A DNA stretch of 25,457 bases, taken from NCBI GenBank assembly GCA_038226175.1, contig JBBRQP010000044.1:1-25457 (forward strand), written 5' to 3'. This DNA is from JBBRQP01 sp038226175. GTDB taxonomy: Bacteria; Cyanobacteriota; Cyanobacteriia; Gloeobacterales; Anthocerotibacteraceae. A program made the translations under genes and the position numbers. The notes under the pieces are model-generated. The model was not told the DNA's origin. It searched no databases and was given only the letters and a program-made list of their open reading frames with translations. This document shows, piece by piece, positions 6,204 through 14,137 of this stretch (position 1 is the stretch's first letter; every line of letters starts with the position of its first letter).

Positions 6204-8006
6204 ATGGTTGATGTCCTAGATCTCACAGAAGAACGTCGTCAAAGCGGAAGCAGCCTAAAGGGGCTAGTCTTGCTAGGTATTGTCGTGCTCTTGCTAGGGG
6301 GCATTGGTAGCCGTCTGGTGTATTTGCAACTATGGGAAGGACAAGTTTACCGCGAGCGTGCCGAAAAAAATCGTATTCGTCCTTGGTACCATCCTCCCGG
6401 ACGCGGTGAGATCCATGACCGCAATGGTCATATTTTGGCCAGCCGCAAGCAAGTTTATGCTCTTTATCTAGAGCCTGCCAATAACCGCAAAAAGGACTGG
6501 CCTGCAATATTGACCAAACTCTCGCCCTACGTTCATTTGAGCGTGGAAGAAATGACCACATTACTCGATCAAGCAGGCTATCGCTCGCCCTATCCGGTTC
6601 GGATTTTACAGGGGTTGGAGCCAGCCCTGATCACGATGATCAATGAATACCAAGACCAACTTCCTGGCGTACAAGTCGTCGTCGAAACTGCCCGTGAATA
6701 TCCCTATGGCAGCACGGCAGCTCAGGTGATTGGCTATACAGGTGCCATCTCCGAAAAAGAACTCAAGCGACGGCAAGACGAAAACCAAGATTATCACCCC
6801 GGTGACATCGTCGGCAAAATCGGTGCTGAACGTATTTTTGAAGAAGAATTGCATGGTAAATGGGGCGGTGAACTACGTGAAGTGAACGCTGCTGGTCAAA
6901 AAATTCGTGACCTTGGCAAAATGGAGGCCAAAGCGGGTAAGCAGCTTAATCTCAGTCTTGATATCGAATTACAAAAAATTGCCGAAGCTGGTCTAGGAAA
7001 ACGCCGGGGTGCAGTCGTTGCCGTCGATGTCAAAACAGGCGAAGTCTTGGTCATGGCGAGCAGCCCTAGTTTTAATCCCGATATGTTCTCGAAGCCCATT
7101 ACCCCCGAGCTTTGGAAAAGTTTTCAGGAACTTGATCATCCATTACTCAACCGCGCCGTGCGTCCCTATCCTCCGGCCAGTACTTTCAAAATTATTATGA
7201 CCGCCGCCGCCCTCGAATCAGGCTTGATGAATCCTAGTAGTCGTTTGCGCACCTCGGCGGGCTTACGCATTGGGGGACGGGTTTTTCATGAACACAACCT
7301 TCGGGGCTGGGGGGTGATTGGTTTTGAACGGGCGCTCGCCGTCAGTGCCGATACCTTCTTTTATCAAGTCGGGCTAAAAGTCGGACCTGAGAAGATCTTG
7401 GATATGGCGCGCAAATTTGGTTTTGGCGAACGCACTGCTCTCAAATTATCTTCCGAATCACCTGGTCTAGTGCCATCAGAAGCTTGGAAACTGCGTCTTT
7501 ATGGTAAGGCGTGGTCTGTGGGCGACACTGCCAACTTTGCCATTGGTCAAGGTTTTTTGCTAGTAACTCCGCTCCAAAATGCCCTGATGATGGCAGCTGT
7601 CGCCAATGGTGGGTACTTGCTCACACCCCATCTCAAAAAAGGTTTACCCGTTGAACGTCAGGATCTCGGTCTATCGCCCAAAACTTTAGAGGTGATTCAG
7701 CGGGGATTGCGTGGGGTTGTGCGTCCGGGCGGCACAGCTTACCGGGCTTTGGGTAGTTTTTCTAATGCTGGTAAATCGGGTACCGCTGAAGTCACGGGCC
7801 ATCGCACCAATGCAGTTTATGTGGGCTATGCACCCTATGATAATCCTCAGATTGCCGTCTCAGTGATGGTCGAACAAGGCGGTCATGGGGGCAGTGATGC
7901 CGCACCCATTGTCGCTAGTATTTATCGTCATTATTTATACAAAAACCAGAGTGCCAAATTGCCAATAGCTTCCAAACATCACCGACGCCGTCATCATTCT
8001 CGTTAA
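6204..8006 (+). CDS. mrdA: Penicillin-binding protein 2 (peptidoglycan transpeptidase)
   Basis: A class B PBP that cross-links peptidoglycan during elongation. The 600-residue protein has a short cytoplasmic tail, one membrane anchor (about residues 20-42), a dimerisation/pedestal domain with RGEIHDRNG and YPYGSTAAQVIGY, and a C-terminal transpeptidase domain. The active-site serine lies in PASTFK (Ser326, Lys329), the second motif is SAD (381-383) followed by TFFYQVG, and the third is KSGT (524-527). Several PBP2 enzymes have S-x-D in place of S-x-N, so this supports MrdA rather than FtsI. It ends in a basic, His-rich tail (KHHRRRHHSR). No mreC, mreD or rodA lies beside it. No strong ribosome site is seen before the ATG. 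Confidence 0.95.
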   Translation: MVDVLDLTEERRQSGSSLKGLVLLGIVVLLLGGIGSRLVYLQLWEGQVYRERAEKNRIRPWYHPPGRGEIHDRNGHILASRKQVYALYLEPANNRKKDWPAILTKLSPYVHLSVEEMTTLLDQAGYRSPYPVRILQGLEPALITMINEYQDQLPGVQVVVETAREYPYGSTAAQVIGYTGAISEKELKRRQDENQDYHPGDIVGKIGAERIFEEELHGKWGGELREVNAAGQKIRDLGKMEAKAGKQLNLSLDIELQKIAEAGLGKRRGAVVAVDVKTGEVLVMASSPSFNPDMFSKPITPELWKSFQELDHPLLNRAVRPYPPASTFKIIMTAAALESGLMNPSSRLRTSAGLRIGGRVFHEHNLRGWGVIGFERALAVSADTFFYQVGLKVGPEKILDMARKFGFGERTALKLSSESPGLVPSEAWKLRLYGKAWSVGDTANFAIGQGFLLVTPLQNALMMAAVANGGYLLTPHLKKGLPVERQDLGLSPKTLEVIQRGLRGVVRPGGTAYRALGSFSNAGKSGTAEVTGHRTNAVYVGYAPYDNPQIAVSVMVEQGGHGGSDAAPIVASIYRHYLYKNQSAKLPIASKHHRRRHHSR

Positions 8007-8022
8007 AAGGCATAAAATCCTA

Positions 8023-8050
8023 TTGTGTCTGTCCTCAAAAAGTGTAGAAT
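8023..8050 (+). promoter_or_regulatory. Candidate sigma-70-type promoter for the HU gene
   Basis: TTGTGT (8023-8028), a 16-base spacer and TAGAAT (8045-8050) give a reasonable -35/-10 pair about 100 nt before the HU start. It implies a leader of about 95 nt. This is a motif match by eye. Confidence 0.45.
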
Positions 8051-8151
8051 ATGGCATTGAAACTCTTGTCTCAAGCGCGTTTCACCTTTTCTGTGCCATC
8101 GGAAACCCGGTTTGAGTCAAGCCCACCAACCTGTTTTATGAGGAGCATCCA

Positions 8152-8433
8152 GTGAATAAAGGCGAATTGGTAGATGCCGTAGCCAAAATGACCAACCATA
8201 CTAAGAAAGACTGCGATACCATCATCTCAGCGGCACTAGAAGCCGTGATGGAAGCAGTTGCTACGGGTCAAAAAGTTACCTTAGTGGGATTTGGCTCCTT
8301 TGAACCCCGTGAACGCCAACAACGCGAAGGTCGTAATCCCCAAACCGGCGAAAAAATGACTATTGAAGCTACCAAAGTTCCCGCCTTCTCAGCAGGTAAA
8401 TCCTTCAAGGAACTGGTTGAAAAATCAAAGTAA
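8152..8433 (+). CDS. hupB: Nucleoid protein HU
   Basis: HU is a small DNA-bending dimer that compacts the chromosome. The 93 residues match the family throughout: MNKGELVDAVA, the central VTLVGFGSFEPRERQQREGR where the beta-arm begins, GRNPQTGEKMTIEA, and VPAFSAGKSFKELV. The start codon is GTG at 8152, supported by AGGAG at 8141-8145 six bases upstream. A likely promoter lies at 8023-8050. A small open frame begins 40 nt downstream and may be cotranscribed. Confidence 0.97.
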   Translation: MNKGELVDAVAKMTNHTKKDCDTIISAALEAVMEAVATGQKVTLVGFGSFEPRERQQREGRNPQTGEKMTIEATKVPAFSAGKSFKELVEKSK

Positions 8434-8473
8434 CCGAATCAGCGTGAGATAATGGGCAAAATCGGAAAATACC

Positions 8474-8653
8474 ATGGATGCCCAAGCTTTACGTGATAAT
8501 TTGACCCGCCTTCATCCCCAGCGTCAATACCTGCTTGACCTGATCGCCAAACCTGATCTCTCCGAGTCTCTCCAGAACGACATCCGCCAAGCTCTGGAGG
8601 AACTTGATGATCTGATCCAAGAATTTGAAAAAACCTTTCCGCAAACGGCTTAG
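8474..8653 (+). CDS. Small helical protein of 59 residues, unknown
   Basis: An open frame of 59 codons runs from ATG at 8474 to TAG at 8653. The product is acidic and probably all-helical (starts MDAQALRDNLTRLHPQRQYL, ends FEKTFPQTA), with leucines spaced as in a short coiled coil. GGAAAA (about 8464-8469) is a weak ribosome site. It lies 40 nt after HU on the same strand. Its stop overlaps the stop of the convergent MFS gene by four bases, a tight packing more often seen with real genes. I do not recognise a family. Confidence 0.5.
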   Translation: MDAQALRDNLTRLHPQRQYLLDLIAKPDLSESLQNDIRQALEELDDLIQEFEKTFPQTA

Positions 8654-9894
8654 GCTGCGTCTGGCTTGAAACTCTGTAGGTTATCTAGTTGCCTGAGCTG
8701 TGGCCAGAGGTAGATTACCGCTACCACCACCACCAGCGTTGCAAACCCACCCGCCACTACCGATAACACCGGCCCGACCAAGGCTGCGCTCAACCCTGAT
8801 TCAAAGCCACCCAATTCGTTGGAAGCACTGATAAAAACACTATTGACCGCTAGTACGCGTCCGCGCAAGCTATCCGGGGTAGCTAGCTGGAGCAGGGTTG
8901 AGCGCACCACAACGCTGATATTATCCAATACTCCCGTCAGCAGTAACATCACCCACGACAGCCAAAAAGATCGGGATAGGCCAAAAATCATGGTGGCAAC
9001 CCCAAAGCCTGCGACTGCGATGAGTAGAGTTTGCCCTGCACGCTGACGCAAGGGCATGAGCGTTAAGACCCCTGCCATACCAAAAGCACCCAATGCCGGC
9101 GCAGCCCGTAACCAGCCCAAGCCTGTCGCATCTACCTGCAAAATATCCCGCGCAAAAATAGGTAAGAGTGTCACAGCACCCCCAAATAATACCGCGAACA
9201 AATCTAAGGTCAAAGCAGCAAGAATGATTTTTGTGTGCCAGACAAAGCTGATTCCCGCCCCTAAAGAAGCAATAGTCAAAGGTTCTCGTATGGGACGCAC
9301 AGCCGGAAGTTTGAGCCAAGCCATGCATCCCATTTGGATTAAGGCTGTGAGCACCGTAAATTGATAAACTGCCGCAGCACCCTGTTGGCTCACAATCACC
9401 CACCCGCCGAGTGCGGGGCCTAAGACTGCTGCTGTCTGAAAACCCAAACTGTTCCAAGTCACAGCATTGCCAAAAATCTCTGGTGGCACAAGCTGAGGCA
9501 GCAGCGCTGAGCGAGCTGGACTACTAAAAGCTAGAGCCACCCCTTCCAAAAAAAGACAGGCATACACCAACCCAATCGCTCCTCGTTCGAGCGAAAGCCA
9601 AGTCAAGGTCAGCGCACACATCGCCCACATTGTTTGGGTGACCAAAACAATTGTCTTGCGGTCAAAGCGGTCTGCGATATGACCTGCCGGTAAGACCAAT
9701 AAAATCACCGGTAGAGCCTGCACCAAACCTACCCCAGCTAATACCCAAGCTGAATGGAGCCGTTCGTAAAGCTCCCAGCCAATAGCCACACTCTGCATCT
9801 GCCGACCTATATTCGCTGCTAATTCGCCTGCTGCAAATAAGCGATAGTTCTTAAAGCGTAGTGCAGCCAAAGGATCAGCCTTGGCTAACTTCAT
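8650..9894 (-). CDS. MFS exporter, MFS_3/EntS-like
   Basis: A 414-residue inner-membrane protein with about 12 hydrophobic helices. It has the N-terminal RFKNYRLFAAGELAANIG and IADRFDRKTIV loop 2-3 motif, and a second-half RGRVLAVNSVF stretch, as in the EntS-like drug and siderophore exporters (Pfam MFS_3). These use the proton gradient to push out hydrophobic or chelating compounds. The substrate is unknown. The ATG (complement of 9892-9894) overlaps the TGA of the potassium channel gene (ATGA, 4 nt), so translation of the two is probably coupled. Its stop overlaps the small gene at 8474-8653 on the other strand. No terminator is seen. Confidence 0.9.
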   Translation of the reverse strand: MKLAKADPLAALRFKNYRLFAAGELAANIGRQMQSVAIGWELYERLHSAWVLAGVGLVQALPVILLVLPAGHIADRFDRKTIVLVTQTMWAMCALTLTWLSLERGAIGLVYACLFLEGVALAFSSPARSALLPQLVPPEIFGNAVTWNSLGFQTAAVLGPALGGWVIVSQQGAAAVYQFTVLTALIQMGCMAWLKLPAVRPIREPLTIASLGAGISFVWHTKIILAALTLDLFAVLFGGAVTLLPIFARDILQVDATGLGWLRAAPALGAFGMAGVLTLMPLRQRAGQTLLIAVAGFGVATMIFGLSRSFWLSWVMLLLTGVLDNISVVVRSTLLQLATPDSLRGRVLAVNSVFISASNELGGFESGLSAALVGPVLSVVAGGFATLVVVVAVIYLWPQLRQLDNLQSFKPDAA

Positions 9895-10847
9895 GACTGC
9901 GAAAGAACTTGAGGTTGATCCTCACGGTCCTCGGGCAAGGTCGGCGCGACAATATCAGATCCTTGATCACTCAAGGCAGGAATGACTTCATGAAACTGAG
10001 TGAAATCAATCTGACGCCGACCATCAGGAGTGCGACCAATAATATCTACAAAGCGCGCATTCCAGGAAATTTCTGGGGCGATATAGGAGTAACGGGTATG
10101 AATTACCTGTGCAAACGTATCATCAATGCCCGTTAAGGTGATCACAATTTCACTTTCTACTTGTTCGAGTAACGCGGCAGTTAGGCCATAAAGCGGGCTA
10201 TTTTCATCAATAGGATGCATTAATGTCCAGGTCAGAGAAAAAATTGGTGAACGGCTACGTGTCAAGGTCAAGTCATAAAACCGTCGCATCCATCCACCTT
10301 CTATAGTCATTTCATTACGCACAATCGTGGCAGTCACTTGGGCTTCGACAATTTGATTACGACGCTGGTTAGCTGCCCGAAACATTAAGGTCGGTATGCC
10401 ATTGTGGAGCGTGACCACCGCACGGGTGCTAAACAAAACCCGTGCGGTCGGGCGAGAAAGTTTAGCAAACATCAGCCCAGTTGCCATCGCGACTCCGAGC
10501 AATCCAGCTAGTTCCTCGATCGTCACGATAATATTGCCATACAGATCTTGGGGATACATCACGCCATAACCAATCGTACCTAAGGTCTGAACACTAAAGA
10601 AGAAAGCATCCCAGAAAGACCCGCGCTGCACATGCCCCACACTATCTGGATCTACAAGATAAAGCAGCGCAAAACCACCATTGACCGCCAGATAAAGCAG
10701 ACTAATCAACAGCAATGTCTGCGACCATGACAAGGTCAACAGGCGGTTGTAGGTATCGCTCCACCAAGGGTCTGGTTGCCCTAGACGCACGACAGGATTG
10801 GATGAACCATCTCGGCTGATAAACCTTGGTTGTGGCGGCCTGGGCAT
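9891..10847 (-). CDS. Inward-rectifier-type potassium channel (KirBac family)
   Basis: This 318-residue protein has the complete KirBac plan. An amphipathic slide helix with TYNRLLTLSW (residues 32-41) leads into TM1 (about 43-66). A pore helix follows, then the selectivity filter TIGYG (91-95) and TM2 (about 104-130) with a glycine hinge. A cytoplasmic immunoglobulin-like domain (about 135-295) contains LMFRAANQR, SLTWTLMHPID and EISWNARFVDI. In the family this makes a tetrameric K+ channel gated by lipids and ligands. It is the first of a translationally coupled pair with the MFS exporter (4-nt overlap). The start is the ATG at 10847 and lacks a clear Shine-Dalgarno. The C-terminal 25 residues are acidic and probably disordered. 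Confidence 0.95.
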   Translation of the reverse strand: MPRPPQPRFISRDGSSNPVVRLGQPDPWWSDTYNRLLTLSWSQTLLLISLLYLAVNGGFALLYLVDPDSVGHVQRGSFWDAFFFSVQTLGTIGYGVMYPQDLYGNIIVTIEELAGLLGVAMATGLMFAKLSRPTARVLFSTRAVVTLHNGIPTLMFRAANQRRNQIVEAQVTATIVRNEMTIEGGWMRRFYDLTLTRSRSPIFSLTWTLMHPIDENSPLYGLTAALLEQVESEIVITLTGIDDTFAQVIHTRYSYIAPEISWNARFVDIIGRTPDGRRQIDFTQFHEVIPALSDQGSDIVAPTLPEDREDQPQVLSQS

Positions 10848-10890
10848 AGTGATCCCAAAAAACTATCCCCCTATCTTAAAGCACGCGGAT

Positions 10891-11484
10891 CTAGACTTTG
10901 GGTGCGTTTTGAGATTTGCGGCGGTAGTTGAGGCTCAGACCACCTAGGGCGGTAAGACCTACTAATCCCACAACCGAGGCTGGTTCAGGAACCGAGGGTG
11001 TGATCGCTAAAGTTGTATTAGACGGAATGGGTAGCGAGATGCGATTACCAATATTTGAGGCACTTGCTGGAATTGTCGTATCTACTACCGTACCTATTAG
11101 CTGCCCGTCACTGAGAGCTGATAAGAGACTGCTTTGATTAAGAGGCGTAAAAACAAAGGTTTGAGTAACCGACTGATCACCACTAAACCCATTTAGTTGC
11201 AATCCTGTATTGATGCCATCTAGATATAGAAAAAGATTATTTTCATCAAAAGCACCCACGCCCGTGTCGCCATCAAACATAGTCATCGTCAAGGGCATCG
11301 TGAAACTAGTGTAGTCTTGCCCTATGTAATCATAGGTACCAATCGTCTGGGGTGCTGAGACACCACCAGTACCTAGGCTTACCTGCTCAACCCCGCTCTC
11401 AGGCGTAGTAAAACTGATAGTCGCTGCCTGTAAGACCGGGGCTAGGGTTAGGGCAAGACAAGCGGGCAAAATGCGGTATGGCAT
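10891..11484 (-). CDS. PEP-CTERM surface protein
   Basis: A 197-residue exported protein. A signal peptide (MPYRILPACLALTLAPVLQA) is followed by a beta-rich body of low charge (residues 22-160). The C-terminal sorting signal is VPEPA (165-169), a hydrophobic helix (VVGLVGLTALGGLSL) and a basic tail (NYRRK). PEP-CTERM proteins are cleaved by exosortase and usually go to the cell surface or extracellular matrix. No exosortase gene is in the window. The start was moved from an upstream ATG at 11577 to 11484, because AAGGAG lies five bases before it and the signal peptide begins there. It lies 43 nt upstream of the potassium channel gene on the same strand, so cotranscription is possible. Confidence 0.88.
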   Translation of the reverse strand: MPYRILPACLALTLAPVLQAATISFTTPESGVEQVSLGTGGVSAPQTIGTYDYIGQDYTSFTMPLTMTMFDGDTGVGAFDENNLFLYLDGINTGLQLNGFSGDQSVTQTFVFTPLNQSSLLSALSDGQLIGTVVDTTIPASASNIGNRISLPIPSNTTLAITPSVPEPASVVGLVGLTALGGLSLNYRRKSQNAPKV

Positions 11485-11646
11485 CGGGACTCCTTCAACA
11501 AATAGGAACATGAGAAGATCAAGTTGGAGCTGACTATACCATCTTTCGTTTTTCTCATACCATGGGCTAAGCCGCATTTTCTTCTAAATTCGTCAAGCAA
11601 GTGGGTTAGTAATCTAGCTTGCGGCATCCCTCTGCCCCAATCAAGT

Positions 11647-11670
11647 CATAGCAGTAAACACCATGCTATG
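11647..11670 (+). promoter_or_regulatory. Hairpin in the rpsO leader/promoter region
   Basis: CATAGCA and TGCTATG form a perfect 7-bp inverted repeat around ten bases, ending 30 nt before the rpsO ATG. S15 often represses its own mRNA by binding a leader structure, so this could be part of such an element. It could equally overlap the promoter (TATGCT or TAGATAA as -10). The call is inference. Confidence 0.3.
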
Positions 11671-11700
11671 CTAGATAAATGTCCTCTTTTGCGAATTGCT

Positions 11701-11970
11701 ATGCCATTGCTTCAAGAAAAGAAACAAGAAGTGATCAGTACCTATCAGGTGCATGCCACAGACACGGGTTCACCAGAAGTCCAAGTGGCTCTTCTGACCG
11801 CCCGCATCAAACAACTGACCGAACACCTCAAAGTTCATTCTAAAGATTTTGCGTCACGCCGTGGTCTGCTGAAATTGATCAGCCAACGTAAGCAACAACT
11901 TGGCTATCTCAATAAAACCGATCCTAGTCGTTACCAACAGGTTATCGAACGCCTTGGTTTGCGTCGCTAA
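11701..11970 (+). CDS. rpsO: 30S ribosomal protein S15
   Basis: The 89-residue length is exactly that of bacterial S15, which binds the central domain of 16S rRNA early in 30S assembly. Family motifs are clear: TDTGSPEVQVALLTARI (loop and helix), LKVHSKDFASRRGLLKLI and QRKQQLGYLNK, ending YQQVIERLGLRR. The ATG at 11701 is chosen because homologs start a few residues before the EVI-S-TYQ helix; longer in-frame extensions read through non-conserved sequence. guaA follows 35 nt later on the same strand with no terminator between, so the two may share a transcript. Confidence 0.97.
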   Translation: MPLLQEKKQEVISTYQVHATDTGSPEVQVALLTARIKQLTEHLKVHSKDFASRRGLLKLISQRKQQLGYLNKTDPSRYQQVIERLGLRR

Positions 11971-12005
11971 ACTCCAGTGTTCTAACTTCATAAGGGAGTC
12001 CCTCT

Positions 12006-13607
12006 ATGGTTTCGGTCAATCCCGCCCCTCTGCCTGTGCTTCAAGCCCAGAAGCGGCAAATGATGATCATCCTAGACTTCGGTTCCCAGTATTCGGAACT
12101 GATTGCACGGCGGGTGCGTGAGACTCAGGTTTACTCCGAAGTTTTGCACTACCGTACACCCATTGAAGAATTGCGCCGCTTACAGCCTCAGGGCATCATC
12201 CTTTCAGGCGGCCCCAACTCAGTCTATGGAGCCAATGCACCGCAGTGCGACCCTGCACTTTGGGAATTGGGAATTCCGATTTTGGGCGTGTGTTACGGCA
12301 TGCAACTGATGGCGCAACATCTAGCGGGAACCGTAGAACCTGCCACCATGCGTGAATATGGACGGGCTAATCTGCATCTTGATGAAACCACAGAATTACT
12401 GACAGATGTAGCTGATGGCACGGTGATGTGGATGAGTCATGGCGATGCGGTAACCCAATTGCCCCCCGGTTTTGTGACGATTGCCCATACCCAAAACACG
12501 CCTTGTGCGGCGATGGCTGACTCAGGCCGTAAGTTTTATGGGGTACAGTTTCATCCTGAAGTTGTGCATTCCTTGGGCGGCATGGCGCTAATTCATAATT
12601 TTGTACGGAGGATTTGTCAGTGTGCGCCCAATTGGACAGCCGAATCCTTTATTGAAGACACCATCCGCGATATTCGTGCCCAAGTCGGTGATAAAAGGGT
12701 TTTATTAGCGTTATCGGGCGGGGTCGATTCCTCCACATTGGCCTTTTTGTTATACAAAGCCATTGGTGATCAGTTGACGTGCATGTTTATTGACCAAGGC
12801 TTCATGCGCAAAGAAGAACCGGAGCGGTTAGTCAAAGTTTTCCAAGGTCAATTTCAAATTCCTGTGGCACATATCCTAGCGCAAGAACGGTTTCTCAAGC
12901 AAATTGAGGGTATCTCTGACCCCGAAGAAAAACGTAAACGTATTGGTCATGAGTTTATTCAAGTATTTGAAGAAGAATCTAGTCGCTTAGGACCCTTTGA
13001 TTATTTGGCGCAGGGCACGCTTTATCCAGATATTATCGAATCCTCTGGCGAAAATATTGACCCCAAAACCGGTGAGCGTGTAGCAGTCAAAATTAAATCG
13101 CACCACAATGTCGGCGGCTTACCCAAAAATCTCCGCTTCAAGCTCGTTGAGCCGCTACGCCGCCTATTCAAAGACGAAGTGCGTCGGGTAGGACGCGCCT
13201 TGGGAGTACCCACCGAAATTGTTAACCGTCATCCTTTTCCCGGACCCGGGCTAGCTATCCGAATTCTTGGTGCCGTCGATGCCGAAAAGCTCGCGATCCT
13301 CCGCGAAGCCGATATGGTAGTACGCCAAGAAATTAACCGTTCTGGTCTTTACGATACGCTTTGGCAGGCTTTTGCGGTGTTACTACCGGTACGGACTGTC
13401 GGCGTAATGGGCGATCAGCGTACCTATTCATACCCAATTGTGCTGCGTATTGTCACGTCCGAAGATGGCATGACGGCTGATTGGGCGCGGGTACCCTATG
13501 ATTTGCTCGAAACCATTGCCACACGCATCGTCAATGAAGTTGAGGGTGTGAACCGCGTGGTCTATGATATTACCTCAAAGCCACCGGGCACCATTGAGTG
13601 GGAGTGA
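12006..13607 (+). CDS. guaA: GMP synthase (glutamine-hydrolysing)
   Basis: This enzyme aminates XMP to GMP using ATP and glutamine. The 533-residue protein has all three parts. The class I amidotransferase domain carries the nucleophile Cys96 in GVCYGMQL and the FHPEV histidine/glutamate pair. The ATP-pyrophosphatase domain has the P-loop SGGVDSS (237-243). The C-terminal dimerisation domain has HPFPGPGLAIRILG and ends DITSKPPGTIEWE, the standard terminus. AAGGGAG at 11991-11997 supports the ATG at 12006; an internal ATG at 12060 would remove only a non-conserved leader. It lies downstream of rpsO and ends nine bases from a convergent gene. Confidence 0.98.
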   Translation: MVSVNPAPLPVLQAQKRQMMIILDFGSQYSELIARRVRETQVYSEVLHYRTPIEELRRLQPQGIILSGGPNSVYGANAPQCDPALWELGIPILGVCYGMQLMAQHLAGTVEPATMREYGRANLHLDETTELLTDVADGTVMWMSHGDAVTQLPPGFVTIAHTQNTPCAAMADSGRKFYGVQFHPEVVHSLGGMALIHNFVRRICQCAPNWTAESFIEDTIRDIRAQVGDKRVLLALSGGVDSSTLAFLLYKAIGDQLTCMFIDQGFMRKEEPERLVKVFQGQFQIPVAHILAQERFLKQIEGISDPEEKRKRIGHEFIQVFEEESSRLGPFDYLAQGTLYPDIIESSGENIDPKTGERVAVKIKSHHNVGGLPKNLRFKLVEPLRRLFKDEVRRVGRALGVPTEIVNRHPFPGPGLAIRILGAVDAEKLAILREADMVVRQEINRSGLYDTLWQAFAVLLPVRTVGVMGDQRTYSYPIVLRIVTSEDGMTADWARVPYDLLETIATRIVNEVEGVNRVVYDITSKPPGTIEWE

Positions 13608-13616
13608 CGTACTCGC

Positions 13617-14024
13617 TCAAGTCGGAGCTTCCCATAACGGCAACCATTCGGCACCGTATTTTTGGCGTAGTGTCATAAAGGCTTCCACTTGACCGGGGAC
13701 ATATTCGCCAGGATTACCCCATTGTAAAAAGAAACTCAAACTAGCTTTAGCGGCTTCGGCTTTAAGAAAACGGACACAGTAAGTTTGGAAATTACCCTGT
13801 TTTGAGGGCAATTCTTCAAACTTTACCCGTTCGATATCCGCCATATTTAGATGAAATTCAAATAATTCATTGTGCATATTGGCATAGGTCGGTACCCGAG
13901 CCACATAAAAAACATTCTGAATATGACCCCGTACTTCAAGTACAGCTGTGTCATTGGTGACAATGATCCGTAGCAAGCCTAGACTCTCGCAGTCAACTAA
14001 AAACTCTTTTAAGGTTGCATTCAT
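13617..14024 (-). CDS. HutX/ChuX-like small protein, possible heme carrier
   Basis: A soluble protein of 135 residues. I recognise a resemblance in order and spacing to the heme-utilisation proteins HutX/ChuX: an N-terminal strand pair (RIIVTNDTAVLEVRGHI), a central FEFHLNMADIERVKFEE, then YCVRFLKAEAAKASLSFFLQW and a terminal QVEAFMTLRQKYG helix. In HutX the equivalent segments are 'HGHLKLENISHVALV', a short beta-strand pair and 'EQVARFKAM'. HutX/ChuX proteins hold or pass on cytosolic heme. The match is distant and from memory, so the function is tentative. It converges on guaA with a nine-base gap. The leader has only a poor ribosome site. Confidence 0.5.
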   Translation of the reverse strand: MNATLKEFLVDCESLGLLRIIVTNDTAVLEVRGHIQNVFYVARVPTYANMHNELFEFHLNMADIERVKFEELPSKQGNFQTYCVRFLKAEAAKASLSFFLQWGNPGEYVPGQVEAFMTLRQKYGAEWLPLWEAPT

Positions 14025-14137
14025 AACTTTTAGTATAAGTGGCTAGAGTCCGAATACTGCTGAACCAATTAGAAAATCAGGTCAGCACACGTCAAGCTAG
14101 AGAAATCATAGGTTCGCTTAAAAGTGTAATGATACAG

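Noticed and set aside
8921..9457. 178-codon frame on the minus strand inside the MFS gene
   Set aside because: It lies in another frame of a well-supported transporter, and its Cys/Gly-rich composition is that of a shadow frame.
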